Of a stretch of DNA of 64,000 nt, positions 22,301 to 32,799 are shown in pieces. Made by a program: the position numbers and the translations under genes. This stretch comes from Candidatus Altimarinota bacterium (GTDB taxonomy: Bacteria > Patescibacteriota > Gracilibacteria > BD1-5 > UBA6164): NCBI GenBank assembly GCA_028689115.1, contig JAQTWV010000002.1, positions 91,169 through 155,168 on the forward strand. Direction: 5' to 3'. How positions within the stretch are numbered: position 1 is the first letter of the stretch; each line of letters opens with the position of its first letter. The notes under the pieces were generated by a model. That model did no database searches. It saw nothing but the letters and a program-made list of their open reading frames with translations, and was not told the DNA's origin.

Positions 22301-24388
22301 AAAAAAGTAGTTAAAGATTTATCAAATTATATAAAAGCTAAAAAACCTTGATTAGTAGTGTTTACAAATCAAGAAATTGATGAAAATGATACAATTACTT
22401 TAAAAGATAAAATAGACAATATTTATTTCTATCTTTGAGCTAGTTCTTGAAGCATTTCTAATTATGTAGCAGATTTTGATATAGCAAATGATTCTGATTT
22501 AAATTGATGAAATGATGATGATGAAGATAATAAATATCAAGATAGTTATATTTCAAAAAGTGCAATTTTAGTTGATATAAATGATTCAAAAGAACAAGTT
22601 GTTAGATTATATACAAAAGATTCATCTTGAAAATTATTAGATTCAAAAGATATAAAAATAGTTAAAGAATATATAGAAGAATCTGTTGATGTAAATACTA
22701 TAGTTTTTGAATGAGTTAGTGAAAGTGTAAAACTTAAACTAGAAAAAATTAAATTATGAGTTTCAAATTTTCCAAAAGAATATAAATTAAAATGATTAAT
22801 GTATGTTCAAAAATTGAAAGATGAATGGAATGATAATAGAGAAAAAACAAACGTAATTATAGAATTTGAAGGATTTATAGAAGAATCAAATATAACTAAT
22901 TGAAAAGATATAATTGATTTACTTGAATCATTATTAATAGAATGACAAACTGATACATCTGAAAAAGCTATTTCATTAAATGCATTGAAAAACTTAATTC
23001 CAAAAGATATAAAATGTAATGATCAAACTGCTTTAGAAATTACAGATGAAAAATTAACTTGTTATGATGTACTTATTGCAAAATTAGAAGTAATTTGAGA
23101 AAATTCAAATATAGATGAAAACAAAGAATTATGAAAAGTTATTCTTGAAAATATAGCAAGTGATGAAATAATGACAGTAAAAGAAAAAACTGATTTTAAA
23201 GCTATATTAAATACATTTATATATGGTTCTGTTTGAAATATTCCTGAAGAAGTAAAAGATCCAATAATTGATAATCCTAATAATGATTCTGGATGAATAA
23301 TTGATATATTACTTGGAGTATTTAAAATAATTTTTTATATCATACTTTGAGTTTCATGAATTATATGATTATTTTATATTTATTATAAGATAGTAAATGA
23401 AGATAAAGATATAAGTTTTATTCAATTTGTTTGAGATAAGACATCTTGAAAAAAAGAAAAAAATAAGAAAGAAGAAAGTATTGAAGATATATTGTGAAGT
23501 GAAGCAAAAGATATCTTTAGTGATGAAAACGAGTTTGATTTTAATAATGATTTTTCTACAAAAAATGATTTACAAAAAGTCTCAACTAAAGAAGAAAAAT
23601 CTATTATAACTCCTGAATTAACTGAAACAAAATCTGAAATTCCAGATTGGTTAAAATGAAGTTTTAGTGAAGATCCTATGTGAGATTTAGAAAAATCAGA
23701 AACTAAGGTTTTAGAAAAAACAACAAAAATACCAGAAGAAAAAGTTGCTGAAGCAAAAATAGAACAAGAACCAAATGTAGTAGTTGAACCAGATATTTCA
23801 TTTAGTGAAGAAAAAACTATTGAAGTTCCTGAATTAACTGAAACAAAATCTGAAATTCCAGATTGGTTAAAATGAAGTTTTAGTGATGATTCAGAAACTG
23901 AAAATGAAGAAGTAGAAAAATCAATTATTGAAGAAGTTAAAACAGAAGAAAAAATTGAAGAACCTAAATTGGAAACTAAAGAAGATTTAGATAATTTTAC
24001 TAAATTAGAAGTTGAAGAAGATGTTCCAAAATTTGACGATTCTAATCTTCCAGATTGGTTAAAATGAAGTTTTAGTGAGGAAAAAGCTGTTGAAAAAGAA
24101 GTTCCAAAACTAGATAAAAAAACAGAAAAAAAACAAACTAAAAAAGATGATTTCTTAGATGTATTAATTCAAAATAATAACAATGAAGAAGTAGAAAAAA
24201 ATTTTGATACTGATTCAAAAAAAGTAATTAAGAAACCAAATACTAAAGAAACTTCTAAAAAAGTTTCAACTAAGGAAGCAACTTCTAAAAATGAAGAAGT
24301 AATTGATAATAAAAAATCTTCTGATTCTGAGCTTTGGGATGATTGAATGAAAATTCCAGATTGGCTAAAAACAGATGATGATAAATAA
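19376..24388 (+). CDS. Giant PKD-repeat surface protein with repeated cytoplasmic PDWLK motifs
   Basis: A 1670-residue protein. It has a signal peptide (residues 1-25, cleavage near AYSA), a long extracellular part with at least six PKD-type immunoglobulin-like domains (WDFGNG, EWDFGDGE, FSWDFDGDG, LWDMGDG mark their turns), a membrane span at ~1309-1336, and a ~330-residue acidic cytoplasmic tail. The tail carries four copies of a short motif, (I/L)PDWLK, three of them followed by GSFS, at about residues 1421, 1494, 1557 and 1659. PKD stacks are typical of adhesins. The tail motif could dock a cytoplasmic partner; that is inference. It stands as its own transcription unit. Confidence 0.85.
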
Positions 24389-24389
24389 T

Positions 24390-24413
24390 AAAAAGTACCA
24401 AAAGGTACTTTTT
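24390..24413 (+). terminator. Terminator of the PKD-protein gene
   Basis: A 10-bp stem (AAAAAGTACC, loop AAAA, GGTACTTTTT) two bases after the stop codon. Confidence 0.85.
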
Positions 24414-24470
24414 ATTGATTTTATAAAAAAAATCATATAATATCATCAATATTAAATAATACAAAAATAA

Positions 24471-25184
24471 ATGTTTTTTAAATTTAAGAAAAAAGAGACA
24501 GGTGAAATTATTGAAAAAATAGAAGAAAATGTTAAAAAACATTCTGAAATTTTAGATTTTTTCAAAGATTTAGCTATTATTATAGTTGTGGTTGTTGTTA
24601 TAAGAACATTTATAGCTATGCCATTTCAAATAAGTGGTCAATCAATGTATTCATCATATTTTGATAGAGAATTTATAATTGTAGATAGAATCTCATATTT
24701 GCTATGAAATCCTACTAGATGAGATGTAATTGTATTTAAACCTTATGTTAATGATGCTAAAAAATATTTCTTAAAAAGAATTATTTGAGTACCATGAGAT
24801 ACTATAAAAATAGAGGATTGAAAAGTTTTTATTAAAAATAAAGATACTCCAGATTTTGTACAATTGGATGAAAAATATTTAAATGAAGAAAATAATTGAA
24901 ATACTTTTGTTTGAGTAAGTAAGTCATCACAACAATATCTTTTAGATAAAGACCAATATTTTGTAATGTGAGATAATAGAAATCATTCTACTGATTCTAG
25001 AGAATGTTTTTCAAATTGTATTTGAAGAACTGAGTTTATTTCTAAAAATGATATGATTTGAAAAATATTTTTAGATCTATGATATTTTAATTTTAAAAAA
25101 TTTGATTTTATTCAACCAGAGCTTTGAATAGATACAACTCCTAGATTTTTTTCTTCACCTTCTCATTTTGATTACAATTTTTAG
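24471..25184 (+). CDS. lepB: Signal peptidase I
   Basis: Removes signal peptides from exported proteins at the outer face of the membrane. The 237-residue enzyme has an N-terminal span (residues ~34-48), the catalytic Ser58 in SGQSMYSS, the catalytic Lys102 in FLKRIIGVPGD, and the late box GDNRNHSTDSR. The ATG at 24471 leaves a short cytoplasmic helix before the span. truB starts 3 bp downstream, so they form an operon. No SD. Confidence 0.95.
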
Positions 25185-25187
25185 TTT

Positions 25188-26051
25188 ATGTTTTATTTAA
25201 TAGATAAACCTTTAGATTTCACAAGTTTTGATTCTATTGCTGTACTTAGAAAAAAACTGCACACTAAAAGAATAGGTCATACTTGAACACTAGACCCTCT
25301 GGCAACAGGCGGTCTTTTAATTGCTGCTTGAAACTACACAAAACTTATTCCATATTTTGAAAAAGATACAAAAGAGTATGAATTTAGTATAAATTTTGAC
25401 TGACAAAGTGATTCTTATGATTTATGAACACAAGTTGATTATATATCAGAAGAAGCTCAAGAAAAAGCTAAAAAAGATATAACAAAAGAAAAAATACAAG
25501 AATTATTAAAAACTAAATTTACTTGAGAAATACTTCAAATCCCACCAAAATATAGCGCATTAAAGATTTGATGAAGAAAGGCAATTGATATGATAGTTGC
25601 AGGTGATACTGATTTCAAGATGAATGAGAGAAAAGCCTTTGTAAACAATATAGAATTACTAGATTTTTCTTATCCAACTGCTAGTTTTAGAGCAGAAGTA
25701 AGCGCTGGAACTTATATCAGGAGTATAGCGTATGATATGTGAATTATTTTTAAAACTGGTTGATATATAACAAAACTTAGAAGAACAAAGGTTTGAAGTT
25801 TAGATTTATCTATGGCTCAAACAATAGAAAATTTTGATAAAAATAAGTTTTTTGATTTAAAGATTTTATTTAAAAATAAAACATTTATAGAATTATCTAA
25901 GGAAGTGCTAGATGAAATAAATTTATGAAAAAAAATTAAGTGAAAATTTGATTTCAAAATAGGGGAAGAAATGTTTGTTTTTGACTGAAATAATGTGACA
26001 AATATAGTCATTTATGACTGAGAATTACTGATTCCTAGAAAAAAAATATAG
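25188..26051 (+). CDS. truB: tRNA pseudouridine55 synthase TruB
   Basis: Converts U55 in the T-loop of tRNAs to pseudouridine. The 287-residue protein has the catalytic Asp36 in HTGTLDPLATGGL, the IPPKYSALKIGG motif and SAGTYIRSIAYDMG. It follows lepB by 3 bp. The C-terminal PUA-like part is short. The first glycine of HTGTLD is TGA. Confidence 0.95.
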
Positions 26052-26127
26052 TATCTCTAAAAAAAGTTTAAAAAAAATTTGCATTAATGAAATTTTTTTA
26101 TACAATACACAAGCTTTAGGGATAAAT

Positions 26128-26203
26128 GGGATATTAGCTCAGTAGGTAGAGCAGCGCCCTTTTAAGGCGAAGGTCTTGGGTTCGAGCCCCGAATGTCCCA
26201 CCA
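26128..26203 (+). tRNA. tRNA-Lys (UUU)
   Basis: Folds as a cloverleaf: acceptor GGGATAT with ATGTCCC (one T-G pair), D arm GCTC...GAGC, anticodon loop CTTTTAA (anticodon TTT), T-loop TTCGAGC, and an encoded CCA. The top anticodon-stem pair (27-43) is G-A. It is followed at once by a strong terminator that is also one end of a 66-bp direct repeat. Confidence 0.95.
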
Positions 26204-26267
26204 TTTAAATTAAAGCAAAAGCTTGGTTGAGATTGCACTCTTAACCAAGCTTTTTTTGTGTGAAAAA
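26202..26267 (+). repeat. 66-bp direct repeat, left copy, including tRNA-Lys terminator
   Basis: Starts on the last two bases of the tRNA CCA and contains the tRNA terminator hairpin (26217-26257: AGCTTGGTT pairs with AACCAAGCT, then seven T). A gap-free copy with differences mainly in the hairpin loop lies at 28815-28880. Together they bracket 2.5 kb of accessory genes. Confidence 0.85.
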
Positions 26268-26286
26268 TTTAATAAGGATTTAATGT
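26265..26286 (+). repeat. 22-bp dispersed repeat, copy 1
   Basis: AAATTTAATAAGGATTTAATGT. It is identical to 26947-26968 and is present with one change on the minus strand at 63610-63631. Each copy lies about 60-80 bp upstream of an accessory gene. It is followed here by the palindrome TGTCTAGACA. It could be a promoter element, operator or recombination site. Confidence 0.75.
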
Positions 26287-26365
26287 CTAGACATTTTTGT
26301 ATAAAAGGCTAATATAAGTTAAATGCAATTTAAACTTATTTTATGATATTAATAATTTTACTAAG

Positions 26366-26902
26366 ATGACTGAATTAAAAACTATTAAAGATATAAATAT
26401 TTGAGAAGAAGAATTTGTTTATAATTTTCAAAATGAGTTAACTAAAAAATTGGATAATACTAATTGAGATTTTTCTCAAGAAATAATAAATGAAATTGTT
26501 TTATGGAAAGTAAATAGATATGCTATTTTAGATAATGAAACATTAAGTTTAATAAATAGCATAGATGTGAAATCTAATATACTAGATATTAATTTAACAT
26601 CAAAATTATTAGAAAGATTATTAAATACAAAGTGAATAAAATTAGCAATGGCATCAACTATATTAAGATTTAAAAATCCAAATATTTATCAAATAATTGA
26701 CCAAAGAGTTTTCAGGTTTATTTATTGAGAAGATATGTCTTTAAAATGATTAAAAATTGAAGGAATTATAAAATTATATATTGATTATCTATTAAAATTA
26801 AAAGAAATTTGTTCAATAAATTGAATTGATTATTCTGAATCAGATAGAGTATTATATGCTTTGGATAAAAAATTAAATAAAGATTTTAAAATTAAGTATT
26901 AA
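26366..26902 (+). CDS. HhH-GPD-like (DNA glycosylase-type) protein, uncertain
   Basis: A 178-residue, helix-rich soluble protein. The segment GIKLAMASTILRFKNPNIYQ then IDQRVFRF resembles the helix-hairpin-helix region and conserved Asp of small 8-oxoguanine-glycosylase-like proteins, where the equivalent Asp follows a ...YPIxDxR pattern. Catalytic Lys is not clear, so activity is uncertain. It is the first gene of the islet, lies between two 22-bp repeats, and has its own terminator. Confidence 0.5.
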
Positions 26903-26904
26903 TA

Positions 26905-26932
26905 AAAAACTAAGCAATTGCTTAGTTTTTTT
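26905..26932 (+). terminator. Terminator hairpin
   Basis: A 12-bp self-complementary stem (AAAACTAAGCAATTGCTTAGTTTT) followed by a T-run, 3 bp after the glycosylase-like gene. Confidence 0.85.
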
Positions 26933-26946
26933 GTTTTAATTTTTCA

Positions 26947-26968
26947 AAATTTAATAAGGATTTAATGT
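26947..26968 (+). repeat. 22-bp dispersed repeat, copy 2
   Basis: Identical to 26265-26286. The two copies are direct repeats that bracket the 178-aa gene and its terminator (682-bp period). Downstream TATAAT (about 26980) could be a -10 box for the next gene. Confidence 0.75.
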
Positions 26969-27024
26969 TCTGGACTTTTTATAATAATCAGTATTATAAT
27001 TTGAATTACTTTTAATTATTTTTT

Positions 27025-27390
27025 ATGGATGAATTTTTATTTTTAATTATTCCGAATGTTATTTTATTTTTAGTATATTGATTAACTTTTTCAAAAAATA
27101 ATTGTTTAAATAAAAATTATTATTTGATTGTTGTATCTTGGCTAATAGTTTTTATATATTTTTTACTTGATTGATATTTTTCTCGGGAAAAATGACAAGA
27201 AGTAAGTCATTTTTGAAACGTAGTTATAGCTACATCTTGAATTATATTTTCACTTCCTGTATTATTATATTTAAGATATAAAAATATAGAACCATTATGG
27301 ATTATTTGGATACTAATGATTTTGCCAGCCATTTCTTTTTTTATAATTTTTTTATTTTTAGCACTAACAAATAATATATGGTGAATGTAA
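27025..27390 (+). CDS. Small multi-span membrane protein
   Basis: A 121-residue protein with four hydrophobic helices and short polar loops; no family recognised. Its last 10 bases overlap the GTG start of the next gene, so translation is probably coupled. Aromatic and Ile content is high. It lies inside the tRNA-Lys islet. Confidence 0.6.
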
Positions 27391-28091
27391 TATTAGTAAT
27401 AGTTACTTTTATAGTATTTTTATTAAAATTTGAATGAATAATAATATATGATTATTATTATAATGCATTATTTATAGTTTTTTTAACATTTATTTGAGCT
27501 ATATTTTATTTTAAATCATTTTCTAAATATTTAAATGCTTTAATATGAATTTTTGTTATTTCATTTTTCTCAATGAGTATAAATTTATTTTTACAATCAA
27601 ATATAGATAATATAATACCATTTTATACATTAATTTTATGACTTTTAATAACAATACCAATTACAATATTATTGTTAGAATGAAATATTTTTAAAGATTA
27701 TAAAAAAATTATAAATATATTTTTTTGATATATTCTTACAATGATTTTTATCTGACATTTATTTTTATATTTTTGATTTAACTGATGAATTTATCCTAAA
27801 GATGAAGAATTATTAAAAACTATTTGCGATAAAGAAATATGTATAGATATTTATCAAGGTACTTTTAAATATAAATATTTAAATTTATATTATTATAATA
27901 GTAATAATAAAATCATTAAATATATCTGAAAAAAACCAAATATATGAGTTTGGAATTACTATGATAATGAAAAAGTAAATGAAATAAAAAACTTATTAAA
28001 TAGTTTTAATTTTTATAATAATGATGGAATTTATATTTTAGATTATAAAAATTTAAAGTGAGAAACAAATAAATTAATAATTAATAATTAA
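27381..28091 (+). CDS. Membrane protein with C-terminal soluble domain
   Basis: A 236-residue protein starting at GTG 27381, within the end of the preceding gene. About five membrane spans (residues 1-145) are followed by a ~90-residue soluble domain with two cysteines (TICDKEICID). No family recognised. The overlap with the 121-aa membrane gene suggests a two-subunit membrane complex. Confidence 0.6.
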
Positions 28092-28333
28092 TAATTACAA
28101 TCAAAAAATAGATATTTTAGATTATATTGATATAAAAATAAAAAATCTATATTATTATTATTTATTTTTAAAAATATTATTATATCACATTTTTATACCA
28201 AATAATTTTATCTTTTAGAAAATTTACAAGAAAAATATAATTAAACTATTAATGTGTTCAATTTTTCACTAATATACTCCACCATTTTTATTTACAAGTT
28301 AAAGTTTTAGAAAAAGTTTAACTTAGTTTAGTA

Positions 28334-28615
28334 CTATGATTCATTGTTTTTAATTTTATTAATTATATATATTATAGAATAAGCTATTAATTTTATAAAA
28401 AGTATAAAAAATGAAATAAAATTAATCCAAATAAGTATTCCAAAAGGTGTTGCTTCAAAACTCATATTTACACATTTTTTCATTGTAATTTCCTCAATAA
28501 AATATTTACAATGATTTATAAATGTAATATCAAGTATTTTATATATTAATAATGTTAAAAATAAAAAAATAATAGATATAATAAAATTTTTTTTGATATT
28601 CTTTACTTGTTTCAT
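28334..28615 (-). CDS. Small two-span membrane protein
   Basis: A 93-residue protein with membrane spans at ~12-31 and ~57-84, two cysteines in the connecting loop, and a basic start. It contains no in-frame TGA. It is the only minus-strand gene in the islet. The 242-bp gap between it and the converging 236-aa gene is very AT-rich and shows no further gene. Function unknown. Confidence 0.5.
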   Translation of the reverse strand: MKQVKNIKKNFIISIIFLFLTLLIYKILDITFINHCKYFIEEITMKKCVNMSFEATPFGILIWINFISFFILFIKLIAYSIIYIINKIKNNES

Positions 28616-28814
28616 AAATTTTAAATTAAAATATAATTTATTTTCATTATATTAAGATTATTTTAAATTTAAAAAGTTTTAGTAATATAAAAATATTCTT
28701 GCAAAATTGAATGAATGCTAACAAGTTTAAAAGTTGCTAGATAAATTATATGAAAATTAAGAAAAACAATTATAAAAAATGAGAAAATATTTAAGTTTTA
28801 ATTTATGATTCTAT

Positions 28815-28880
28815 CATTTGAAATAAAGCAAAAGCTTGTTTAAAACACAACTCTTAACCAAGCTTTTTTTGTGTGAGAAA
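28815..28880 (+). repeat. 66-bp direct repeat, right copy (terminator without a tRNA)
   Basis: A gap-free match to 26202-26267: both ends are nearly identical (CATTT...TAAAGCAAAAGCTTG and ACTCTTAACCAAGC then seven T and GTGTGA), with 11 central bases changed so that the hairpin is weakened. No tRNA precedes it. The remaining 28616-28967 gap (352 bp) is AT-rich and holds no gene that I can see. Confidence 0.85.
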
Positions 28881-28967
28881 ATGAATTAAAAATAATATGT
28901 CACTTTTTAAAATATATGACGTTATAAATATTACAACAAGTAATTTATAATTTAATTAAAACATATT

Positions 28968-29783
28968 ATGAAAATAAAAAATATATTTATAACAACTGCA
29001 GTATTAGCTTTTTCTCTATCTTCAGTAAGTGCTGAATATGTAGTTTATGACAATGTTTCTGATTTTGAAGTTGCAAAATGATCTGTTTGTGAAGCTGCAA
29101 CGGATGGTTGTAATAGTTATTTTATGACAGATTGAAAAGTTATGTGATGAACTAAAATGTATTGTGCAGATACCAAAGTAGAATGGACTTGTACAAAATA
29201 CAAGGATGATATTATGACTACAACTGCAGTTACAACTGCTAGTGTTGATGCAAATACAGAATCAACTATTTATTGAAAAATAACAAAAATAGAAGATGGT
29301 AAAGATTGAAAACAAGTTTATATAACTACAAGTTCTTGAATAGAATATTCTACAGCAGTATCATTAAATGATGAAATAGTAAATAAAGAACTAGGCATTA
29401 AGTTATGAAATAGTGTAATAGTTTATTATTCAGAAAAATTAGATTGAATGAATTTGTTAATAGGTGATAAAATTAAAATAGTTTGAGTTTGATTATCAGA
29501 CAATGATGAATCATTTTATAATTCAATAAAGAGTAAATTGGATAGTAAATACCAAAATAAAGTTAATGATTTAGTAATTAAGTATGATAAAATAATTTCA
29601 AAACTTAGTTTTAAAAATAAAGTAAAAATTAATAATTTATTTATTGATAAGTTAGAAACAAAAATTTCAGAGTTTTTAAGTAAATTTCCTCAAGATAAAT
29701 GATTATCAGAATCAGATAATAATGTTTATCTTACTCTTTCATTATTAAAATTAGAATTAATGAAACTAAATTTTTTAAAATAA
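28968..29783 (+). CDS. Exported protein of unknown function
   Basis: A 271-residue protein with a clear signal peptide (MKIKNIFITTAVLAFSLSSVSA, cleavage after VSA). The mature N-terminal ~65 residues contain four cysteines (SVCEAATDGC, YC, WTC), suggesting two disulfides. A small beta domain (IYGKITKIEDGK...) and a helical C-terminal region follow. It may be a periplasmic or surface protein. It lies just outside the right 66-bp repeat. Confidence 0.65.
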
Positions 29784-29878
29784 ATATTTAACATAATTTT
29801 AATATAAATTTGCAAAATCTTTATTTTCTACTAATATTTTGTTCGTACAATTGTGTACAAACAAAAGGGGATATGATT

Positions 29879-30019
29879 ATGAAAAAGCAAAAGTCTGAGA
29901 AAAGACGTACTTTGACATGTGGTTCAACTGGAATCAAGTTAGTTCGCCAATATGGCGGAGTTATCGAATGTCCAAATAGGGGAAAATGTGCACGTTGTGC
30001 CATAGTTCCACCGAAGTGA
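29879..30019 (+). CDS. 46-aa Cys-containing mini-protein, standard-code style, ends in TGA
   Basis: Short ORF with a strong SD (AAAAGGGG, 29863-29870, 8 nt before ATG 29879). The product is very basic, with Cys14, Cys31, Cys37 and Cys40 (CPNRGKCARC), possibly a zinc knuckle. All five glycines are GGN, and CGT/CGC arginine codons occur. Its GC content is far above the surroundings. The ORF ends at TGA 30017, nine bases before a GC-rich terminator (30028-30053). If UGA is read as Gly,translation continues through the hairpin to TAA 30122. It looks foreign, or is decoded differently. Whether it is expressed is unknown. Confidence 0.5.
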   Translation: MKKQKSEKRRTLTCGSTGIKLVRQYGGVIECPNRGKCARCAIVPPK

Positions 30020-30027
30020 ACAGAAAG

Positions 30028-30053
30028 AAAAGCACGCCGCAGGCGTGCTTTTT
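30028..30053 (+). terminator. GC-rich terminator of the 46-aa ORF
   Basis: AGCACGCC, loop GCA, GGCGTGCT, flanked by A-run and T-run. It is much more GC-rich than other terminators here. It also lies 20 bp beyond the end of the converging OLD gene. Confidence 0.85.
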
Positions 30054-30073
30054 ACTTTTCTATAACGTTTTTT

Positions 30074-31621
30074 TTAAATTTTATTATCAAATTTTTCAAT
30101 CATATCTGCAAATATTTTAAGTAATCTTTTATCATATCAATTATTTGTTGTTAACCGAGTTGATAGATTAAATGCAATTGTTGGTTTAGAATATTTTCTA
30201 AAATATGCGTTGAATATGCTTTCATAAGCTGTAGATATCTTTTTTGCATATTTTAAATTATTTAGCCTAGAATCTAGCTTAGCTAAACTTAGATCAAATT
30301 TTTCTTGATCAAAATCATCTCAAAATTTTTCAGCTCTTGTTGTTACCTCATCAGTTATATATGTTTTTATAGAATCAATCTTATAATAATTTTCAAATTC
30401 TCAATCCAAAACTATCCAATTATATTTTTTGAACTCGTTTTCATAAATATGTCATACTTTGTATACACTTCTAATTGCTTTTATAATCATATCGTGATCT
30501 ATATAGAAATTGTCATCTCTATCAATTAGTGCTATTACATTTTCTTTTCCAAATAATTCACAAGCAAAAATGTACCATTCATACAAAGCTCATTTTCATC
30601 ATACATCAACTACACTTATGTTTTTATAATTCAGATTAAAGTAATTTTGTCTTTCTTCTTTGTCTAAATTTTTACTATCTATATTTGAATATTTTCCCCA
30701 AGAAACATTTTCATATATGTTTGGAATAGAGATTTTTTCTGTTTCTCATTCTACTAGGATTACATAATCAGAGAAAAATATAGAGGCATTTTTAAAGATT
30801 AGGTTTATCATTATCTTGTTAAATCTACCATCTGAATTATCTATTGTTTTAGTTTTTGTGTCTCAATCTATACTTTTTACAAAGATGATATCTGAAATTT
30901 CATATTTTCATTTTCTGAAATTTGAAACTAGTTCTGTAGAATGAGTAGAGTAAAATATTTGTGTATTTTCTGTTTCTCAGATTTGTTGTAAAACACTATC
31001 AAGCATCTTTGTAGCATGTGGATGCAAGAAATTTTCTGGTTGGTCTATTATAAAAATAGTGAAATTTTTATTGTTTTTTTCATTTATACTATACAAATAT
31101 AGTTTCAAAAGTGTGATTAATAGTGTTGTTTTTTTTCTACCAGATTTAGAATTTAAATCTTCTATTTTTTCTTTTGTTTGTTTTATAAATTCTTTTTTGC
31201 TTTCTTTATTTTTTAGTATTAAATCTATTAGTTTTATATAACCATTTTCCTTATTTTCCTTGTTTATTTGCCTATCGCTAGGTATATATATAACATTTAT
31301 TTGTTTAGTTAATTCTACTATTTCTTTTGTGTCATTTCTTTTTGTTATTACTTCTTTTCAATTGAAATTTGCTTCTAGACTAATACTTATTTCTTTTCAG
31401 TCATGTAAAACAATCGCTTCAATTAAAAGAGGTTTTTTTATGTTTTTGAAATCTTTTTCTTTTATGTTTTTTGAATTTAACAATTTTTCAATTGCTTTTA
31501 AAATATTTGTTTTTCAACTATCATTTTTACCAACAAAAACAGTTTTATTTTCTCAAAAACTGATATTTTGGTTTCCTATACTTCTAAAATTTTGAATTAA
31601 TATACTTTTGAAATGAAACAT
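30074..31621 (-). CDS. OLD-family ATP-dependent nuclease
   Basis: A 515-residue protein with an N-terminal ABC-type ATPase (Walker A GKNDSGKT at 31-38; Walker B near FIIDQPENFLHPHA; then FYSTHSTEL) and a C-terminal Toprim domain (VILVEGETEK, then LIDRDDNFY holding the metal-binding acidic residues). This is the architecture of OLD nucleases used in phage exclusion (Gabija GajA-like) or repair. No UvrD-like GajB or reverse-transcriptase partner is adjacent, so it is best called a stand-alone class 1 OLD protein. Confidence 0.85.
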
Positions 31622-31758
31622 TTTATAAAAGTTAATAATTATTAATTTAATTGTAACATTTATTAAGCTAAAAGTAAAAAATAAGGCTATATTTTAGTGG
31701 AAAAAATATTAAATAAAGTTATACTAATCTTATAGTTTAATTTTAAATATTATTTTAG

Positions 31759-32778
31759 ATGAAGATTGATTTTTATATAGATGTGATTGATAATTTTTGA
31801 GACCTGTGATTTGCTATAAATCTAGCTTCTATTATGTTAAAGGATGATACAAATTACGAGCTTAGAATTTTTTCAAATGATGAAAATTTATTTAAAAATA
31901 TGATAAAATGAGATAGTTTGTTAGCTAAATTGTCTTATTTTGATTTATCAAAAATTCATGATTTCAAACCCAATAATATTATTTTTAACTTTTTTGATAG
32001 AAAGATTGATTTTTCATATTTAAATTTATCTTGAGAAAATATAAAACTTATAAATTTTTGATATTTTTTGCTTCATAGGTGAGTTGAAAACCTACATCTA
32101 ACAAATTACAAGGTTAAAAATGTAGAAGTAACTCATTTTATTCCAAGTTTACTTGAACAAACTTGATGAATTTTGATAAATAAATGTGAAGAAAATGTTA
32201 ATAGAGATGATTTTTTAAATTTTATCTTAGACAAATATAATCTTTTCTTTTCTATACCAAAATCAAGTAAGATTGTTTCAATCTTTGTTTATAAAAATAC
32301 ATTAAATGAAATACTTGAATTTATAAAAACTCGTAATTTTGAAGATACTTTTTTCTTTATATTTGGTTTTCCTAATTTAGATATAAAAATAGATAACGTA
32401 ATTCCAATGCCATTTATTGACCTAAAAGATTATCAAGATTTTATATCATATTGTGATATAAATTTTGTTAGATGAGAAAATAGTTTAGTAAATTCACTTA
32501 TTTTTTGAAAAGCTACACTTTGGGATATTTATAAAGAAAACAATGATGCACACACGGAAAAAATAGATGATTATCTAAGATTTTTGTCTATTATGGACAA
32601 TTATAATTTAGATTATAATCAAATCATGCTAGATTTTAATTGAACTTGAGTTAAAAAATGATTTTCTGACTTCATAAATAATCAAAATAATTATAAAGTA
32701 ATGTTTGAGAGTTTAGGAAATTACATAAATAAAAATTGTAATGCATATGAAAAAATAAAAAAAATACTGAAATTTTAA
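31759..32778 (+). CDS. earP: EF-P arginine rhamnosyltransferase EarP
   Basis: EarP transfers rhamnose from dTDP-L-rhamnose to a conserved arginine of elongation factor P, which activates it for translation through polyproline stretches. The 339-residue protein has the family start (DVIDNFGDLGFAINLA) and the diagnostic C-terminal region CDINFVRGENSL then LWDIYKENNDAHTEK, whose Asp and Glu hold the donor sugar. It converges on efp, its substrate, with a shared terminator; that pairing strongly supports the call. Confidence 0.92.
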
Positions 32779-32799
32779 ATTTCAGTATTTTTTTTATTT
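32762..32799. terminator. Shared terminator of earP and efp
   Basis: Two 14-nt arms (AAATACTGAAATTT and its complement) with a T-run on one side. It overlaps the earP stop codon and lies at the efp stop. Confidence 0.8.

Noticed and set aside
19376..24388. Many frameshifts or stop codons in the PKD gene
   Set aside because: All apparent stops are TGA; the frame is open under table 25, so this is one intact gene and not a pseudogene.
26128..28880. Phage integrated at tRNA-Lys
   Set aside because: No integrase, capsid, terminase or lysis gene lies between the repeats; only a small islet can be claimed.
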